In this document: positions 49,001 to 58,685 of the stretch, in pieces
How positions within the stretch are numbered: position 1 is the first letter of the stretch
Layout of the letters: each line of letters begins with the position of its first letter
Origin: Microbacterium sp. Leaf288
GTDB lineage: Bacteria > Actinomycetota > Actinomycetes > Actinomycetales > Microbacteriaceae
Assembly: GCF_001422925.1 (NCBI RefSeq)
Contig: NZ_LMNI01000010.1
Location: 1 to 64,000 of the forward strand
Direction of reading: 5' to 3'
DNA: 64,000 nt
Position numbers and translations under genes: made by a program
The notes under the pieces: model-generated
Seen by the model: only the letters and a program-made list of their open reading frames with translations
Database searches by the model: none
What the model was told of the DNA's origin: nothing

Positions 49001-49717
49001 ATGGCGACGGGGGCCGACGGGGACGGGGCCGACGGGGGCGAGGCCGCGAGCGACGCCGCGCTCGCGCGCCGGCTGCAGATCCTCGCGACCGAGCACTGGG
49101 GTCTGCTGGCCGCACGCAGCACCGCGCAGAGCGAGGTGCTCACGCGCATCACGATCTACCTCACGCTCGTCTCGGCGGGCCTCGTCACGATCGGCCTGCT
49201 CGGGCAGGCGACGCGGTTCGGGTCGTGGTTCCCCGCGGCGGCGCTCGGCATCCTCGGGTTCCTGTCGGTCGTCGGCCTGCTCACGCTCATGCGCGTGATG
49301 ACGGTCGCCGAAGAGGACCTCATGTACGTGGTCGCGATGAACCGCATCCGCGGCGCCTACGCCGACGTCGATCCCACCGCCGCCCGCTATTTCCTCGCCT
49401 CACCCAGCGACGACCAACTCGGATCCATGGTGACCTACTCGTTCCTTCGCTACCGCGGCGGGCTGGAACAGGTGCTCGGCTCGTCGATGATCCTCAGCAT
49501 CCTCGTCAACGGGTCGGTCGGGGGCATGTTCGTCGGCGGTCTCTGTGCGGCTCTCGGCACGCCCGTGATCGCGGCGGTCGTCGTCGGCGTCGTGGTCGGT
49601 CTCGCCATCGTCGCCTCCGCCGTCCTGTACGGCGGGTTCCGCTACCGGACGGTATGGACGACCTACAGGCCGCTCCGCCCGAGCGCGGGCCCGCCTCCGC
49701 ACTGGGCGCGACGCTGA
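49001..49717 (+). CDS. Predicted four-helix membrane protein, unknown function
   Basis: A 238-aa protein. Helices lie at about residues 46-65, 74-96, 160-180 and 184-208. The N-terminal 25 residues are Gly/Asp-rich, and a soluble loop of about 60 residues sits between helices 2 and 3. I do not recognise the family. Helix pairs around a central loop could suit a sensor or an effector of unknown kind. It has no obvious operon partner, as the next gene starts 109 bases later with its own ribosome binding site. Confidence 0.7.
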   Translation: MATGADGDGADGGEAASDAALARRLQILATEHWGLLAARSTAQSEVLTRITIYLTLVSAGLVTIGLLGQATRFGSWFPAAALGILGFLSVVGLLTLMRVMTVAEEDLMYVVAMNRIRGAYADVDPTAARYFLASPSDDQLGSMVTYSFLRYRGGLEQVLGSSMILSILVNGSVGGMFVGGLCAALGTPVIAAVVVGVVVGLAIVASAVLYGGFRYRTVWTTYRPLRPSAGPPPHWARR

Positions 49718-49826
49718 TCTGCGCACCGCGGCAGGCGATGAAGGACAGCCGCGTCGTGTCGCGGATGTATCAGACGGGGGCCCAGACGCTCTGTCGTGTC
49801 GTTGAACCCGACATCGAGGAGCTGTC

Positions 49827-50303
49827 ATGCGCATCACCTACCGCATCCTGTCATTCGCCATCTGCGCGCTCGTCGCGCTGCAGGCGGCGTCGCACGCCTG
49901 GGCCTCGGCCGGGCTCGGCCTGTACATCGCCGAAGGCGGCGTCGTCGACGCGTCCGCGCAGGAGGGCCCGCCGCCGTTCCCCGAGGTGATGGGCTTCATG
50001 ATCCACGGCATGAACGGCATGTTCGTCATCCCGGCGCTCGCGCTGATCCTGCTGATCGTGTCGTTCTTCGCGAAGATCCGGCGGGGCGTCGCGTTCGCCG
50101 CCGTCGTGCTCGGGCTCGTCATCCTCCAGGTGACGCTCGGCCTGTTCGGTCACGGCATCCCGCTTCTCGGGTTCTTCCACGGCGTGAACGCGCTGCTGCT
50201 GTTCACGGCGGCGCTCCTGGCCGGACTCAACGCCTCGAAGCGCCGCGTCTCGGCACAGGCCGACGCGGTCGCCACGCCCGCTGCCGCCAGTGCTTCCGCC
50301 TAG
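49827..50303 (+). CDS. Small His-containing membrane protein (DUF6220-like)
   Basis: A 158-aa protein with four hydrophobic helices. Conserved-looking histidines lie in FMIHGMNGMF and LFGHGIPLLGFFHGVNALLL, spaced as in small cytochrome-b-like or quinone-binding membrane proteins, but no heme motif is proved. GAGGAGCTGTC precedes the ATG. It overlaps the multicopper oxidase start by 14 bases, which suggests a shared redox task in the membrane. Confidence 0.72.
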   Translation: MRITYRILSFAICALVALQAASHAWASAGLGLYIAEGGVVDASAQEGPPPFPEVMGFMIHGMNGMFVIPALALILLIVSFFAKIRRGVAFAAVVLGLVILQVTLGLFGHGIPLLGFFHGVNALLLFTAALLAGLNASKRRVSAQADAVATPAAASASA

Positions 50304-51855
50304 GACCGCCTCAGCGAAGAGCCGGTGGGCGTGGTTCGCCCGCCGGCTCGGCGCTGTGCTGGGCCTGGTCGCGGTCGGGCTCGTCGGCTGGATGTGGTGG
50401 GCGAGCGTGCTCCCCGGCTCGTACTCGGCGCTCGACATGGGCGTGCCGGACTTCGGGGGCGGCGCCGGCTCCGAAGCCCACGCCGCGGCGCACGCCCATG
50501 CAGGCGCCGCCGACGGCACAGCGGCCGCGCCCGCAACCGGTGAGACGTCCGTGCCCGACCTGATCGCCGACCCCGATCGGCTCGCCGACGTTCACGTCGA
50601 ACTGACCGCGCGGGCCGAGCGCGTGAGCCTCGACGGCGGAGAGCCGTTCGACGGCTTCACCCTCAACGGCAGCACGCCGGGCCCGACCATCCGGGCGACG
50701 GAGGGCCAGCTCGTCGAGGTGGTGCTGCGCAACGAGGACGTGCCCGCCGGTGTCACCGCGCACTGGCACGGGGTCGACGTCCCCAACGCGATGGACGGCG
50801 TCGCCGGCGTCACGCAGGACGCCGTCATGCCAGGGCAGAGCTTCACCTACCGCTTCGTCGCCGAGCAGGTCGGCACGTTCTGGTACCACGCGCACCAGGC
50901 GTCGCACCCGCAGGTGGTCGGCGGCCTCTTCGGTGCGCTGATCCTCGAACCGGCTCCGGAGACGGATGCCGCAACCGCCGCCGTGACCACTGCCGGCGTC
51001 GACCTGGTCGCGGCGATCCACACCTACCCGGGCGGGCAGCGCACGATCGGCGGCGCGCTCGGAGACTCCCACCACGACGCCGCTCCCGGCGACATCGTCC
51101 GCGTTCGGCTCGTGAACACCGACTCCACGCCCACGTCGGCGTGGGTGACCGGGTCGTCGTTCCGGGTGCTGGCGGTCGATGGGCACGACCTGGTCGGTCC
51201 CACGCCTGTCGACGATCACAGCGTGCAGATCACCGCAGGCGGCCGTGCCGACCTCGAGCTGCGCGTTCCCGACAGCGGCGCCGCCCGCGTGCAGGTGCCG
51301 GGGGCCTCGGTCACCATCGGCCCCGATGGCGTCGAGGCCGACGAGACGTCAGCGCCGAGGGAGCATCTCGACCTGCTGTCCTACGGCGAACCGGCAGACG
51401 TCGACTTCGACCCCGAAGCGCCGGATCGCCGCTTCGCCTACGACATCGGCCGCCTCCCCGGCTTTCTCGACGGTCGCCCCGGCTACTGGTGGACGATCAA
51501 CGGCGGCATGGGGGCCGCGGTGCCGATGTACATGGTCGACGAGGGCGATGTCGTCGTCATGACGATCGCCAACAGCAGCGGCGAGGGGCATCCGATGCAC
51601 CTGCACGGCCACCACCTCCTCGTCCTCTCCCGTGACGGCGTACCGTCGTCGGGCAGCCCGTGGTGGGTGGACTCCCTCGATGTCGCACACGGCGAGTCGT
51701 TCGAGGTCGCCTTCGTGGCCGACAACCCCGGCGTCTGGATGGACCACTGCCACAATCTCCCTCACGCCTCGGAGGGGCTCATGACCCACGTCGCGTATCA
51801 CGGCGTCACGACGCCGTTCCGCCTCGGGCGAGACACCGGCAACGACCCGGAGTGA
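50290..51855 (+). CDS. Membrane-anchored multicopper oxidase
   Basis: A 521-aa protein. An N-terminal helix at about residues 22-40 anchors it outside the cell. A His/Ala-rich linker (residues about 57-72) may bind copper. All four copper motifs are present: HWHG near residue 158, WYHAH near residue 198, HPMHLHGHH near residue 434, and HCHNLPHASEGLM near residue 486. Substrate is unknown; copper or other metal oxidation is usual for the family. The GTG start lacks a clear ribosome binding site and overlaps the small membrane protein, so it is probably coupled. Confidence 0.88.
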   Translation: MLPPRTASAKSRWAWFARRLGAVLGLVAVGLVGWMWWASVLPGSYSALDMGVPDFGGGAGSEAHAAAHAHAGAADGTAAAPATGETSVPDLIADPDRLADVHVELTARAERVSLDGGEPFDGFTLNGSTPGPTIRATEGQLVEVVLRNEDVPAGVTAHWHGVDVPNAMDGVAGVTQDAVMPGQSFTYRFVAEQVGTFWYHAHQASHPQVVGGLFGALILEPAPETDAATAAVTTAGVDLVAAIHTYPGGQRTIGGALGDSHHDAAPGDIVRVRLVNTDSTPTSAWVTGSSFRVLAVDGHDLVGPTPVDDHSVQITAGGRADLELRVPDSGAARVQVPGASVTIGPDGVEADETSAPREHLDLLSYGEPADVDFDPEAPDRRFAYDIGRLPGFLDGRPGYWWTINGGMGAAVPMYMVDEGDVVVMTIANSSGEGHPMHLHGHHLLVLSRDGVPSSGSPWWVDSLDVAHGESFEVAFVADNPGVWMDHCHNLPHASEGLMTHVAYHGVTTPFRLGRDTGNDPE

Positions 51856-51892
51856 ACGCCCGGCCCCGCCCCTCGCGTGAGAGTGTGGGCGC

Positions 51893-52600
51893 ATGACCTC
51901 GCTCGACCCGCTCCCCCCGAACGGCCCGGCGCTCGTCATCCGGCAGGAGGAGCGAGCGGATGCTGCGACCGACCTCGAGCGCTCCGTCGAGCTCCTTCGC
52001 GCTGTCGCCGACGGGACCATCGCGCAGCATCGGGTGGTGCGGGTGTACACGCCCGTGCCGACGGTCGCGATGAGCCGGCGCGAGAGCCGGCTGCCGGGAT
52101 TCGAGGTCGCGCGGACCGCCGCGAACGAGCGCGGCTTCGCCCCGGCCATCCGCCCGACGGGCGGGCGCGCCGTCGCGTACGACGAGAGCTGCATCGTTTT
52201 CGACGTGGTCGCGCGCGAGGCCGAAGGAGCGATAGATCAGGCGCGGTTCTTCCGCGAGATCGGTGACGCGCTCACCGCGGCCCTGCGCGGACTCGGCGTA
52301 GACGCCCGCGTCGGCGATGTGCCGGGCGAGTACTGCCCCGGCGAGTTCAGCGTCAACGCCCGAGGAGCGGTCAAGCTCATCGGCACCTCCCAGCGCGCCG
52401 TGCGGGGCGCACGGCTGCTGAGCGGGATGCTGCCGCTGGGGGCGGTCGATCGGTTCACCGACGTGCTCCTCGCGGTGAACGCGGCCCTCGAGCTCGACTG
52501 GGACCCGGCGACCTTCGGCACCCTGGCCACCGAGGTCCCGCGTATGCCGAGATCGACGGTCGAGGACGCCCTGATCACCGCGCTCGCCGGCGCCGCGTGA
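51893..52600 (+). CDS. Lipoate/biotin-protein-ligase-family protein (LplA-like)
   Basis: A 235-aa protein. The RPTGGRAVAYDESCIVFDVV stretch near residue 88 is the lipoyl/biotinyl-binding signature, and KLIGTSQRAVRGARLLSG near residue 160 carries the conserved Lys. It lacks the LplA accessory domain. It may transfer lipoate or octanoate, or serve a specialised target. A weak -10-like GAGAGT ends 8 bases before the ATG. No lipoyl-domain protein is adjacent. Confidence 0.82.
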   Translation: MTSLDPLPPNGPALVIRQEERADAATDLERSVELLRAVADGTIAQHRVVRVYTPVPTVAMSRRESRLPGFEVARTAANERGFAPAIRPTGGRAVAYDESCIVFDVVAREAEGAIDQARFFREIGDALTAALRGLGVDARVGDVPGEYCPGEFSVNARGAVKLIGTSQRAVRGARLLSGMLPLGAVDRFTDVLLAVNAALELDWDPATFGTLATEVPRMPRSTVEDALITALAGAA

Positions 52601-52626
52601 ATCGCTGTTGCTCGCGGGTCCGGGCC

Positions 52627-52796
52627 GTTTCGACTCGCTCGTTCCTCGCTCGCTCAACGACCGGTGGAGAAGGCCACGTCAACGGCCAAACCACCCTTCC
52701 TTGCTTCGTCTCGCTCGTTCCTCGCTCGCTCAATGACCGGGTGCCATAACCCCCGGTCGTTGAGCGGAGGGCGCTCTGGCGCCCGCAGTCGAAACG
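52627..52796. repeat. Cluster of intergenic repeats (two direct copies, one inverted)
   Basis: The unit CTCGCTCGTTCCTCGCTCGC followed by TCAACGACCGG occurs at 52627-52664 and, with TCAATGACCGG, at about 52704-52740. A diverged inverted copy, CCGGTCGTTGAGCG to CAGTCGAAACG, lies at 52753-52796. This fills most of the 226-base gap between the LplA-like gene and the Lrp gene. I recall similar elements between genes in Microbacterium genomes. Confidence 0.8.
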
Positions 52797-52826
52797 CGCC
52801 GAGCATCCGGGATCATCGGCCCCTGC

Positions 52827-53753
52827 TCACCCCGTGATCGAGCCGAGGGGCTGCGGGATGCCGCCGCCCGCGGGACGGAGGGTGCGGGCGTAGTCCTCCT
52901 TGAGCACGGCGAGGTGGAACCACGCCTCGACGCCCGAGACGCCGGGGATCTCGCGGATCCGCTCGAGGCTCGCGTACAGCGCGCCGGCGGACGGTTCGAC
53001 AAGAGTCGTCACCACGTCGAAGCGGCCGAGGGTGCGCGCGGCGAAGTCCACGCCGCGCCACGTGCGCAGCGCATCGGTCACGCGGTCGTCTGTGCCCGCG
53101 AGGTTGAGGCCGACGCCCATCGACAGCTGGCGGTGCACGAGCCCGCGCGCCTCGACGGCGCTGATCTTGATGACGCCGCCGTCGACGAGCCGCTGCACGC
53201 GTGTCGTCACCGCCGAGGGGGAGAGCCGCACGGCCTCGCCGAGCGCCCGGTAGCTCTTGCGGCCGTCGCGCTGCAGCTGCTCGATCAGCGCGGTGTCGAT
53301 CGCGTCGATGGTGACGTCGCCGTGGTATTCCGAGACGAAGAACCCCTTGACCACGTCGGTGTAGATCAGCGTGTTGATGTCGGCGACGCCGGGCAGCGCC
53401 CGGATCTGGGCGAGCAGGTCGTGCAGCGCCGGCATCGACCCGAGTCGCACCTCCGTCACGAGGTCGTACGCGCCGCCGACGGCGGAGACGAGCACCGTCT
53501 CGCTGAGTCCGCGCAGATGCTGCGCCACGGGCTCGACGCCGCCCTGCGTGCGGATCGATACGTGCGCCAGCACATGCTGCCCGAGGAACACCGGGTCGAC
53601 CGCGGCGACGACCCGCACGGTGCCGTCGGCCAGCATCGCGTGGAGCCGGGTCGAGACGGCGGCGCGGGACTGGCCGAGGCGACCGGCCAGCGTGTGGATG
53701 CTCGCGCGCCCGTCGACCTGCAGCTCGCGGATGAGTTCGGCGTCGAAATCCAT
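52827..53753 (-). CDS. Lrp/AsnC-family regulator with two fused modules
   Basis: A 308-aa protein, about twice the usual 150 aa. Module 1 has a helix-turn-helix at residues 1-50 (ELIRELQVDGRASIHTLAGRLGQSRAAVSTRLHAM) and a RAM ligand domain to about 145. Module 2 repeats the pattern from about 150 (ALIEQLQRDGRKSYRALGEAVRLSPSAVTTRVQRL) to the end. Such proteins bind amino acids or related effectors. It is divergent from the MHS-transporter operon across 219 bases and probably controls it. The ATG at 53753 is chosen because homology starts there. Confidence 0.88.
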   Translation of the reverse strand: MDFDAELIRELQVDGRASIHTLAGRLGQSRAAVSTRLHAMLADGTVRVVAAVDPVFLGQHVLAHVSIRTQGGVEPVAQHLRGLSETVLVSAVGGAYDLVTEVRLGSMPALHDLLAQIRALPGVADINTLIYTDVVKGFFVSEYHGDVTIDAIDTALIEQLQRDGRKSYRALGEAVRLSPSAVTTRVQRLVDGGVIKISAVEARGLVHRQLSMGVGLNLAGTDDRVTDALRTWRGVDFAARTLGRFDVVTTLVEPSAGALYASLERIREIPGVSGVEAWFHLAVLKEDYARTLRPAGGGIPQPLGSITG

Positions 53754-53972
53754 CGCGATCGTCCAATTCGTCGATTTTCCCGGGAACGCACGTCGTCGCG
53801 TGCGGAATCCGAGTCTAGAGCCCTGTCCACAGGACGCGACAAGTGATTCTGTGCAACAGATCGAACAGAACGCCAGCAGATTCAAGCCAGGGCTGGAGTT
53901 CTGCCCTTGCCAGCGGCATCCGTTCGTCCTTAGCCTTCATCGCATCCCCGATACATCCGCAAAGGAGCGGTC

Positions 53973-55295
53973 ATGACTTCCACCACCAGCAGGGCGCGGC
54001 GCGCAGGCATCGCCGCGTTCGTGGGAACCACCATCGAGTGGTACGACTTCTACGTCTACGCGACGGCCGCTGCGCTCGTGTTCGGGCCTCTCTTCTTCCC
54101 GAGCGGCGACCCGCTCGCCGAGACCGCCGCCGCCTTCGCGACGTTCGCCGTGGCCTTCCTCGTGCGCCCGCTCGGCGGCATCATCTTCGGTCACATCGGC
54201 GACAAGCTCGGCCGCCGCGTGTCGCTGGTCATCACGCTCCTCCTGATGGGCGTCTCGACGGTGCTGGTCGGCTGCCTCCCCACCTACGAGGCGATCGGCA
54301 TCGTGGCCCCGATCCTCCTCATCCTGCTGCGTGCGCTGCAGGGCCTCGCGGTCGGCGGCGAGTGGGGCGGCGCCGTGCTCATGAGCGTCGAGCACGCTCC
54401 GGCCGGCAAGAAGACGTTCTACGGCGGCTTCACTCAGCTGGGCAACCCCGCCGGCGCGCTGCTGGCGTCGGGAATCTTCGCGATCATGTCGCGCTTCGGC
54501 GAGGACTTCATCATGAACGGCGGATGGCGCATCCCGTTCCTGCTGTCCATCGTGCTGGTGGGTGTCGGCTTCTGGGTGCGGTACCGCGTCGAGGAGTCGC
54601 CGGTGTTCGAGCAGAAGGTCGAGGGCCGCAAGCAGACCATGCCGCTCGCATTCGCACTGCGCGTCAACTGGAAGCCGATCCTGCTCGGCATCGGCCTGCT
54701 GCCGATCTCGACCGGCGGCTACTACCTGGCCACCACCTTCGCGACCTCGTACGCGACCGGCGAGCCGATCAGCATGAGCCCGCAGCTCATCCTCGACGCC
54801 ATGACCATCGCCTCGTTCATCGAGTTCGTCGTGACGCTGCCGGTCGCGTGGCTCGGTGACAAGTGGGGCCGCAAGAACATCATGTACATCGGCCTGGTGA
54901 CCTCGGTGCTGACGTTCGTGCCGTTCATGCTGGTGCTCCCCGGCAAGGTCGAGCCCGTCATCTTCCTGCTCGCGTCGCTCGTGCGCATCGCGATGAGCGC
55001 CACCTACGCGCCCATCGCCGCGATCCTCGCGCAGATGTTCCGCCCGCAGGCGCGCTACACGTCGATCGCCCTGTCGTACGGCGTCGGAGCGGCGATCTGG
55101 GCCGGCTTCTCGCCCTGGTTCGCGACCATGCTCATCGCGTGGACCGGCAGCGTCTGGTCGGTCATCTTCATGTTCATCGGAATGGCCCTGCTCGCCGGCC
55201 TCTGCACCTGGCTCGCGCCGCAGCACTCCGACGAGGCGCCCGTGACGGACTCGTTCACGCCGCGCACCGACACCACGGCTGCCCGCACCCTCTGA
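53973..55295 (+). CDS. MFS transporter of the metabolite:H+ symporter (MHS) family
   Basis: A 440-aa protein with twelve transmembrane helices. IEWYDFYVYATAAALVFGPLFFP at the N-terminus and GHIGDKLGRR between helices 2 and 3 are MHS signatures; ALQGLAVGGEWGGAVLM follows. Relatives import proline, betaine, alpha-ketoglutarate or other small acids. AAAGGAG lies 6 bases before the ATG. It is the first gene of a four-gene operon with an amidohydrolase, a ThDP enzyme and a ureohydrolase, so it probably imports their substrate. Confidence 0.9.
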   Translation: MTSTTSRARRAGIAAFVGTTIEWYDFYVYATAAALVFGPLFFPSGDPLAETAAAFATFAVAFLVRPLGGIIFGHIGDKLGRRVSLVITLLLMGVSTVLVGCLPTYEAIGIVAPILLILLRALQGLAVGGEWGGAVLMSVEHAPAGKKTFYGGFTQLGNPAGALLASGIFAIMSRFGEDFIMNGGWRIPFLLSIVLVGVGFWVRYRVEESPVFEQKVEGRKQTMPLAFALRVNWKPILLGIGLLPISTGGYYLATTFATSYATGEPISMSPQLILDAMTIASFIEFVVTLPVAWLGDKWGRKNIMYIGLVTSVLTFVPFMLVLPGKVEPVIFLLASLVRIAMSATYAPIAAILAQMFRPQARYTSIALSYGVGAAIWAGFSPWFATMLIAWTGSVWSVIFMFIGMALLAGLCTWLAPQHSDEAPVTDSFTPRTDTTAARTL

Positions 55296-55335
55296 GCACG
55301 GCTCCGTCCGCACTCGAACTCGAACCGAGGACACC

Positions 55336-57024
55336 ATGAGAAAGCTCGCTCCCTTCGACCGCCCCGCGCAGCGGGCCCCGCGCCTGGTGATCGCCGGTGC
55401 CATCCACACCGTCGACGCGCAGGGCCGCACCGCCACCGCGATGCTCACCGACCGCGGACGCATCGTCGCGATCGGCACGACAGCGCAGTGCCGGGATGCT
55501 GCGGCCGCCCTCCGCCTGGACCCCGAGGTCGTCGACCTCGGCGACGCCGTCGTCGTGCCGGGCTTCGTCGACGCGCACGCCCACCCGCTCATGTACGGCC
55601 AGCTCATGACATGGGTGGACTGCGGTCCCGAGAAGGCGGGCAGCATCCCCGAGATCGTGGCGCTGCTGAAGGCCGCGGCGGCCGAGCTCCCCGCGGGTCG
55701 ACCGGTGCGCGGCTACGGCTACGAGCATCGCAACCTCGCCGAGCAGCGGCATCCGTCCCGATTCGAGCTCGACGAGGTCGCGACCGACCGCGAGGTGTAC
55801 CTCATGAACGCGTCGGGGCACGGCGGTGTCGTGAATTCGTACACGTTCGAGCTGAACGACGTCGACCGTGACACTCCGAACCCCGAGGGCGGCGAGATCT
55901 TCCGCGACGCCGACGGCGAGCTGACCGGCGAGATCTCGGATGCCGCGTGCAACATGCTCACCGGGGTCCACGGGGTGAAGATCGGCCACCACGGCCCGAA
56001 CTTCCACCTCGCCGACGAGCCGGAGGAGCACCTTCGGCAGCTGGATGTCGCGACCCAGCGCTTCCTCGCCGGGGGAGTCACCACGATCGGCGACGCGCAG
56101 GTGTCGCGGCGCGAGTTCGACATGTACCTGCGGCTCGCCGAGGCCGGGCGCCTGGAGCTCAGGGTCTCGATGTACCTGCTGTCGCACCTGCTCGACGACG
56201 CGCTCGAGATGGGCCTCGTCGGCCAGTTCGGCAACGCGCACCTGAGCTTCGCCGGCATCAAGCTCTACGCCGACGGCACGCTCGGCGGGTGGACGGCGTA
56301 CTTCCCCGACGGCTACGTCGGCGACCCATGCCGCACCGGCCAGCTGTACCACGAGCCCGCCGAGTACACCGCGCTCATCCGCAAGGCGCATGCGGCCGGG
56401 CTGCAGACCGCGACCCACGCGCAGTCGCCGACGGCGATCGAGATGGTCGTCTCGGCGATCGAGGCGGCGCTGGCCGAGCACCCCGACGACGATGCCCGCC
56501 ACCGCATCGAGCACTGCGGGCTGCCGACGCCGGAGCAGATCCGGCGCATGGCGGCAGCCGGCATCCGTCCCGTCAACCAGACCCAGCACTACTTCAACTG
56601 GGGCGAGGGCGTCGAGCAGGCGATCGGCACGCCGGGGGAGCGGTTCAACCCGCTCGGCGAGTTCGAGGCGGCGGGGGTGCCGTTCACGATCTCGTCCGAC
56701 GCGCCGGTGGCCGAGCCCATCCCGCTCGAGGCGATCCAGACCGCCGTCACCCGTGTGACGCGCCGTGGCCACAAGCTCGGTCCCGACAGCCTCCGGGTGT
56801 CGGCGGATGCGGCGCTGCGCGCCCACACGTACGAGGGCGCGGTCTCGCTCGGCCGCGAAGACGACCTGGGCTCGCTCGAAGCCGGCAAGTACGCCGACTT
56901 CGCAGTGCTCGGAGCCGACCCGCTGACGGTCGACGCGACCGAGATCTCCGAGATCCCGGTGCTCGAGACCTGGGTCGGCGGAGAGCGCCGGTACGCGATG
57001 GCTCGTGTCGAGGCGCTGACGTGA
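55336..57024 (+). CDS. YtcJ-type metal-dependent amidohydrolase
   Basis: A 562-aa amidohydrolase-superfamily enzyme. FVDAHAHP near residue 80 supplies the first metal ligands, ATHAQS near residue 360 and RIEHCG near residue 393 the later His ligands, and SSDAPV near residue 455 the catalytic Asp. YtcJ relatives hydrolyse amide or N-formyl bonds. The stop overlaps the next gene as GTGA. The substrate is unknown; an amide or amidine of a guanidino compound would fit the neighbours. Confidence 0.87.
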   Translation: MRKLAPFDRPAQRAPRLVIAGAIHTVDAQGRTATAMLTDRGRIVAIGTTAQCRDAAAALRLDPEVVDLGDAVVVPGFVDAHAHPLMYGQLMTWVDCGPEKAGSIPEIVALLKAAAAELPAGRPVRGYGYEHRNLAEQRHPSRFELDEVATDREVYLMNASGHGGVVNSYTFELNDVDRDTPNPEGGEIFRDADGELTGEISDAACNMLTGVHGVKIGHHGPNFHLADEPEEHLRQLDVATQRFLAGGVTTIGDAQVSRREFDMYLRLAEAGRLELRVSMYLLSHLLDDALEMGLVGQFGNAHLSFAGIKLYADGTLGGWTAYFPDGYVGDPCRTGQLYHEPAEYTALIRKAHAAGLQTATHAQSPTAIEMVVSAIEAALAEHPDDDARHRIEHCGLPTPEQIRRMAAAGIRPVNQTQHYFNWGEGVEQAIGTPGERFNPLGEFEAAGVPFTISSDAPVAEPIPLEAIQTAVTRVTRRGHKLGPDSLRVSADAALRAHTYEGAVSLGREDDLGSLEAGKYADFAVLGADPLTVDATEISEIPVLETWVGGERRYAMARVEALT

Positions 57025-58685
57025 CCGCCGACGCCGCGGCGCGGTATGCCGACACGACCGGCCGCGCGGTGCTCGAGACCGTGCGCAACTACGGGGTGAC
57101 CGCCGTGTTCGGCATCCCCGGCACGCACAATCTCGAGCTCTACCGCCCGCTCGAAGGCCTCGGCCTGCGCGCGGTGACCAACCGGCACGAGCAGGGCTCG
57201 GGCTACGGCGCCGACGGCTGGGCGCAGCAGACCGGGCTGCCCGGCGTCGTCATCACCACCTCGGGGCCGGGCCTGCAGAACGCGATGAGCGCGATCGGCA
57301 CGGCGTTCTGCGAGTCGCGACCGCTGCTGGTGATCTCACCCGGCGTCGCGCTCGGCGCCGAGTTCCGCGACGTCGGCACCCTCCACGAGACGAAGGACGC
57401 GACCGCGATGGTCGGCGCGATCGCGGAGTGGTCGCGCCGCGTGACGAGCGCGACGGATGCCGTCGACGCGGTGCACGACGCGTTCGCGCTGTTCCGCACC
57501 GGGCGCCCCCGTCCGGTGCACATCGAGATCCCGCTGGACGTGCTCGAGGCGCCGGCCGACGTGCCGGCGGCGGCACGCGAAGCTCGTCCCGCTCCGGCGC
57601 CGGTTCGCGGTGACGCGGGTGCGGTGCGTGATGCCGTGAAGCTGCTGACGGATGCCGCGCGCCTGGTGATCGTCGCCGGCGGCGGCGCCACGCGCGCCGG
57701 CCGGGCGATCACGGCGCTCGCCGAGCGGCTCGGCGCCCCGGTGCTCATGACCCTCAACGGCAAGGCCACCGTCGACGAGCACCACCCGCTGTCGCTGGGC
57801 TCGAACCTGCGGCTCGAGGCCGCGCGCCGGGTCGCCGAGGACGCGGACGTGCTCCTCGTGCTCGGCTCGAAGCTCGGCGAGGCGGAGCTGTGGGCCCCGC
57901 GGCTCGAGGCGCGCGGCGCGGTGATCCGTGTCGACATCTCGGCCGCGCAGCTGCACAAGAACCTCGACGCGTCCGTCGGCATCGTGGGGGACTGCGCCGC
58001 CGTGGTGGAGGAGATCCTCGCCGCGCTTCCCGACGCGCCTCGCGCTCCCCGTGACGTGACCGCCGAACGGGAGGCGATCGCCGCCGAGACCGCGGCGATC
58101 CTCCCGGAGACCGTCGCGCTCGCCGAGGCGATCGCCGCAGCCCTCCCGCGCGACGCGATCGTCGCCGGCGACTCGTCGCAGATCGTGTACATGGCGCTCG
58201 CCAACGTGCTGCGTCAGGCATGCCCGCACTCGCTGCTCTACACGCCGACCTACGCGACGCTCGGCTACGGCCTTCCCGCCGCGATCGGCGCACGGGTCGC
58301 CCAGCCCGCCGAGGGCGGCCGGCCCGTCGTCGCCGTGGTCGGCGACGGCGCGCTGATGTTCTGCGTCAACGAGCTCGTGACCGCGGTCGAGCAGCGCCTC
58401 GACCTCACCGTCGTGTGCGTCGACAACGGCGGGTACGCCGAGATCAAGCAGAACGAGGTGGATCGCGGCATCCGTCCCGTCGGCGTGGATCTCGTCCAGC
58501 CCGACTGGGTCGCCCTCGCGAACGCGTTCGGCGCGACCGGCCGGCGCGCGTCGAGCCCCGATGACATCGCGCCCGCCATCACCGAGGCGATCGCCGCCGG
58601 AGGCGTGCAGCTCGTCCACATCCCGCAGGACGCCGGGGCGCAGCATCCGTCGACCGAATCGTCCACCCCGAGAGGTGAGTCATGA
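57021..58685 (+). CDS. Thiamine-diphosphate-dependent decarboxylase/synthase
   Basis: A 554-aa enzyme of the acetolactate synthase/decarboxylase group. The catalytic Glu lies in [15 protein letters not shown] near residue 50. A central domain with [12 protein letters not shown] follows. The ThDP-binding motif runs from VGDGALMF to [15 protein letters not shown] near residues 436-475. The GTG at 57021 overlaps the amidohydrolase stop. The neighbouring ureohydrolase makes a 2-ketoarginine decarboxylase (AruI-like) role attractive; that is inference. Confidence 0.88.
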   Translation: MTADAAARYADTTGRAVLETVRNYGVTAVFGIPGTHNLELYRPLEGLGLRAVTNRHEQGSGYGADGWAQQTGLPGVVITTSGPGLQNAMSAIGTAFCESRPLLVISPGVALGAEFRDVGTLHETKDATAMVGAIAEWSRRVTSATDAVDAVHDAFALFRTGRPRPVHIEIPLDVLEAPADVPAAAREARPAPAPVRGDAGAVRDAVKLLTDAARLVIVAGGGATRAGRAITALAERLGAPVLMTLNGKATVDEHHPLSLGSNLRLEAARRVAEDADVLLVLGSKLGEAELWAPRLEARGAVIRVDISAAQLHKNLDASVGIVGDCAAVVEEILAALPDAPRAPRDVTAEREAIAAETAAILPETVALAEAIAAALPRDAIVAGDSSQIVYMALANVLRQACPHSLLYTPTYATLGYGLPAAIGARVAQPAEGGRPVVAVVGDGALMFCVNELVTAVEQRLDLTVVCVDNGGYAEIKQNEVDRGIRPVGVDLVQPDWVALANAFGATGRRASSPDDIAPAITEAIAAGGVQLVHIPQDAGAQHPSTESSTPRGES

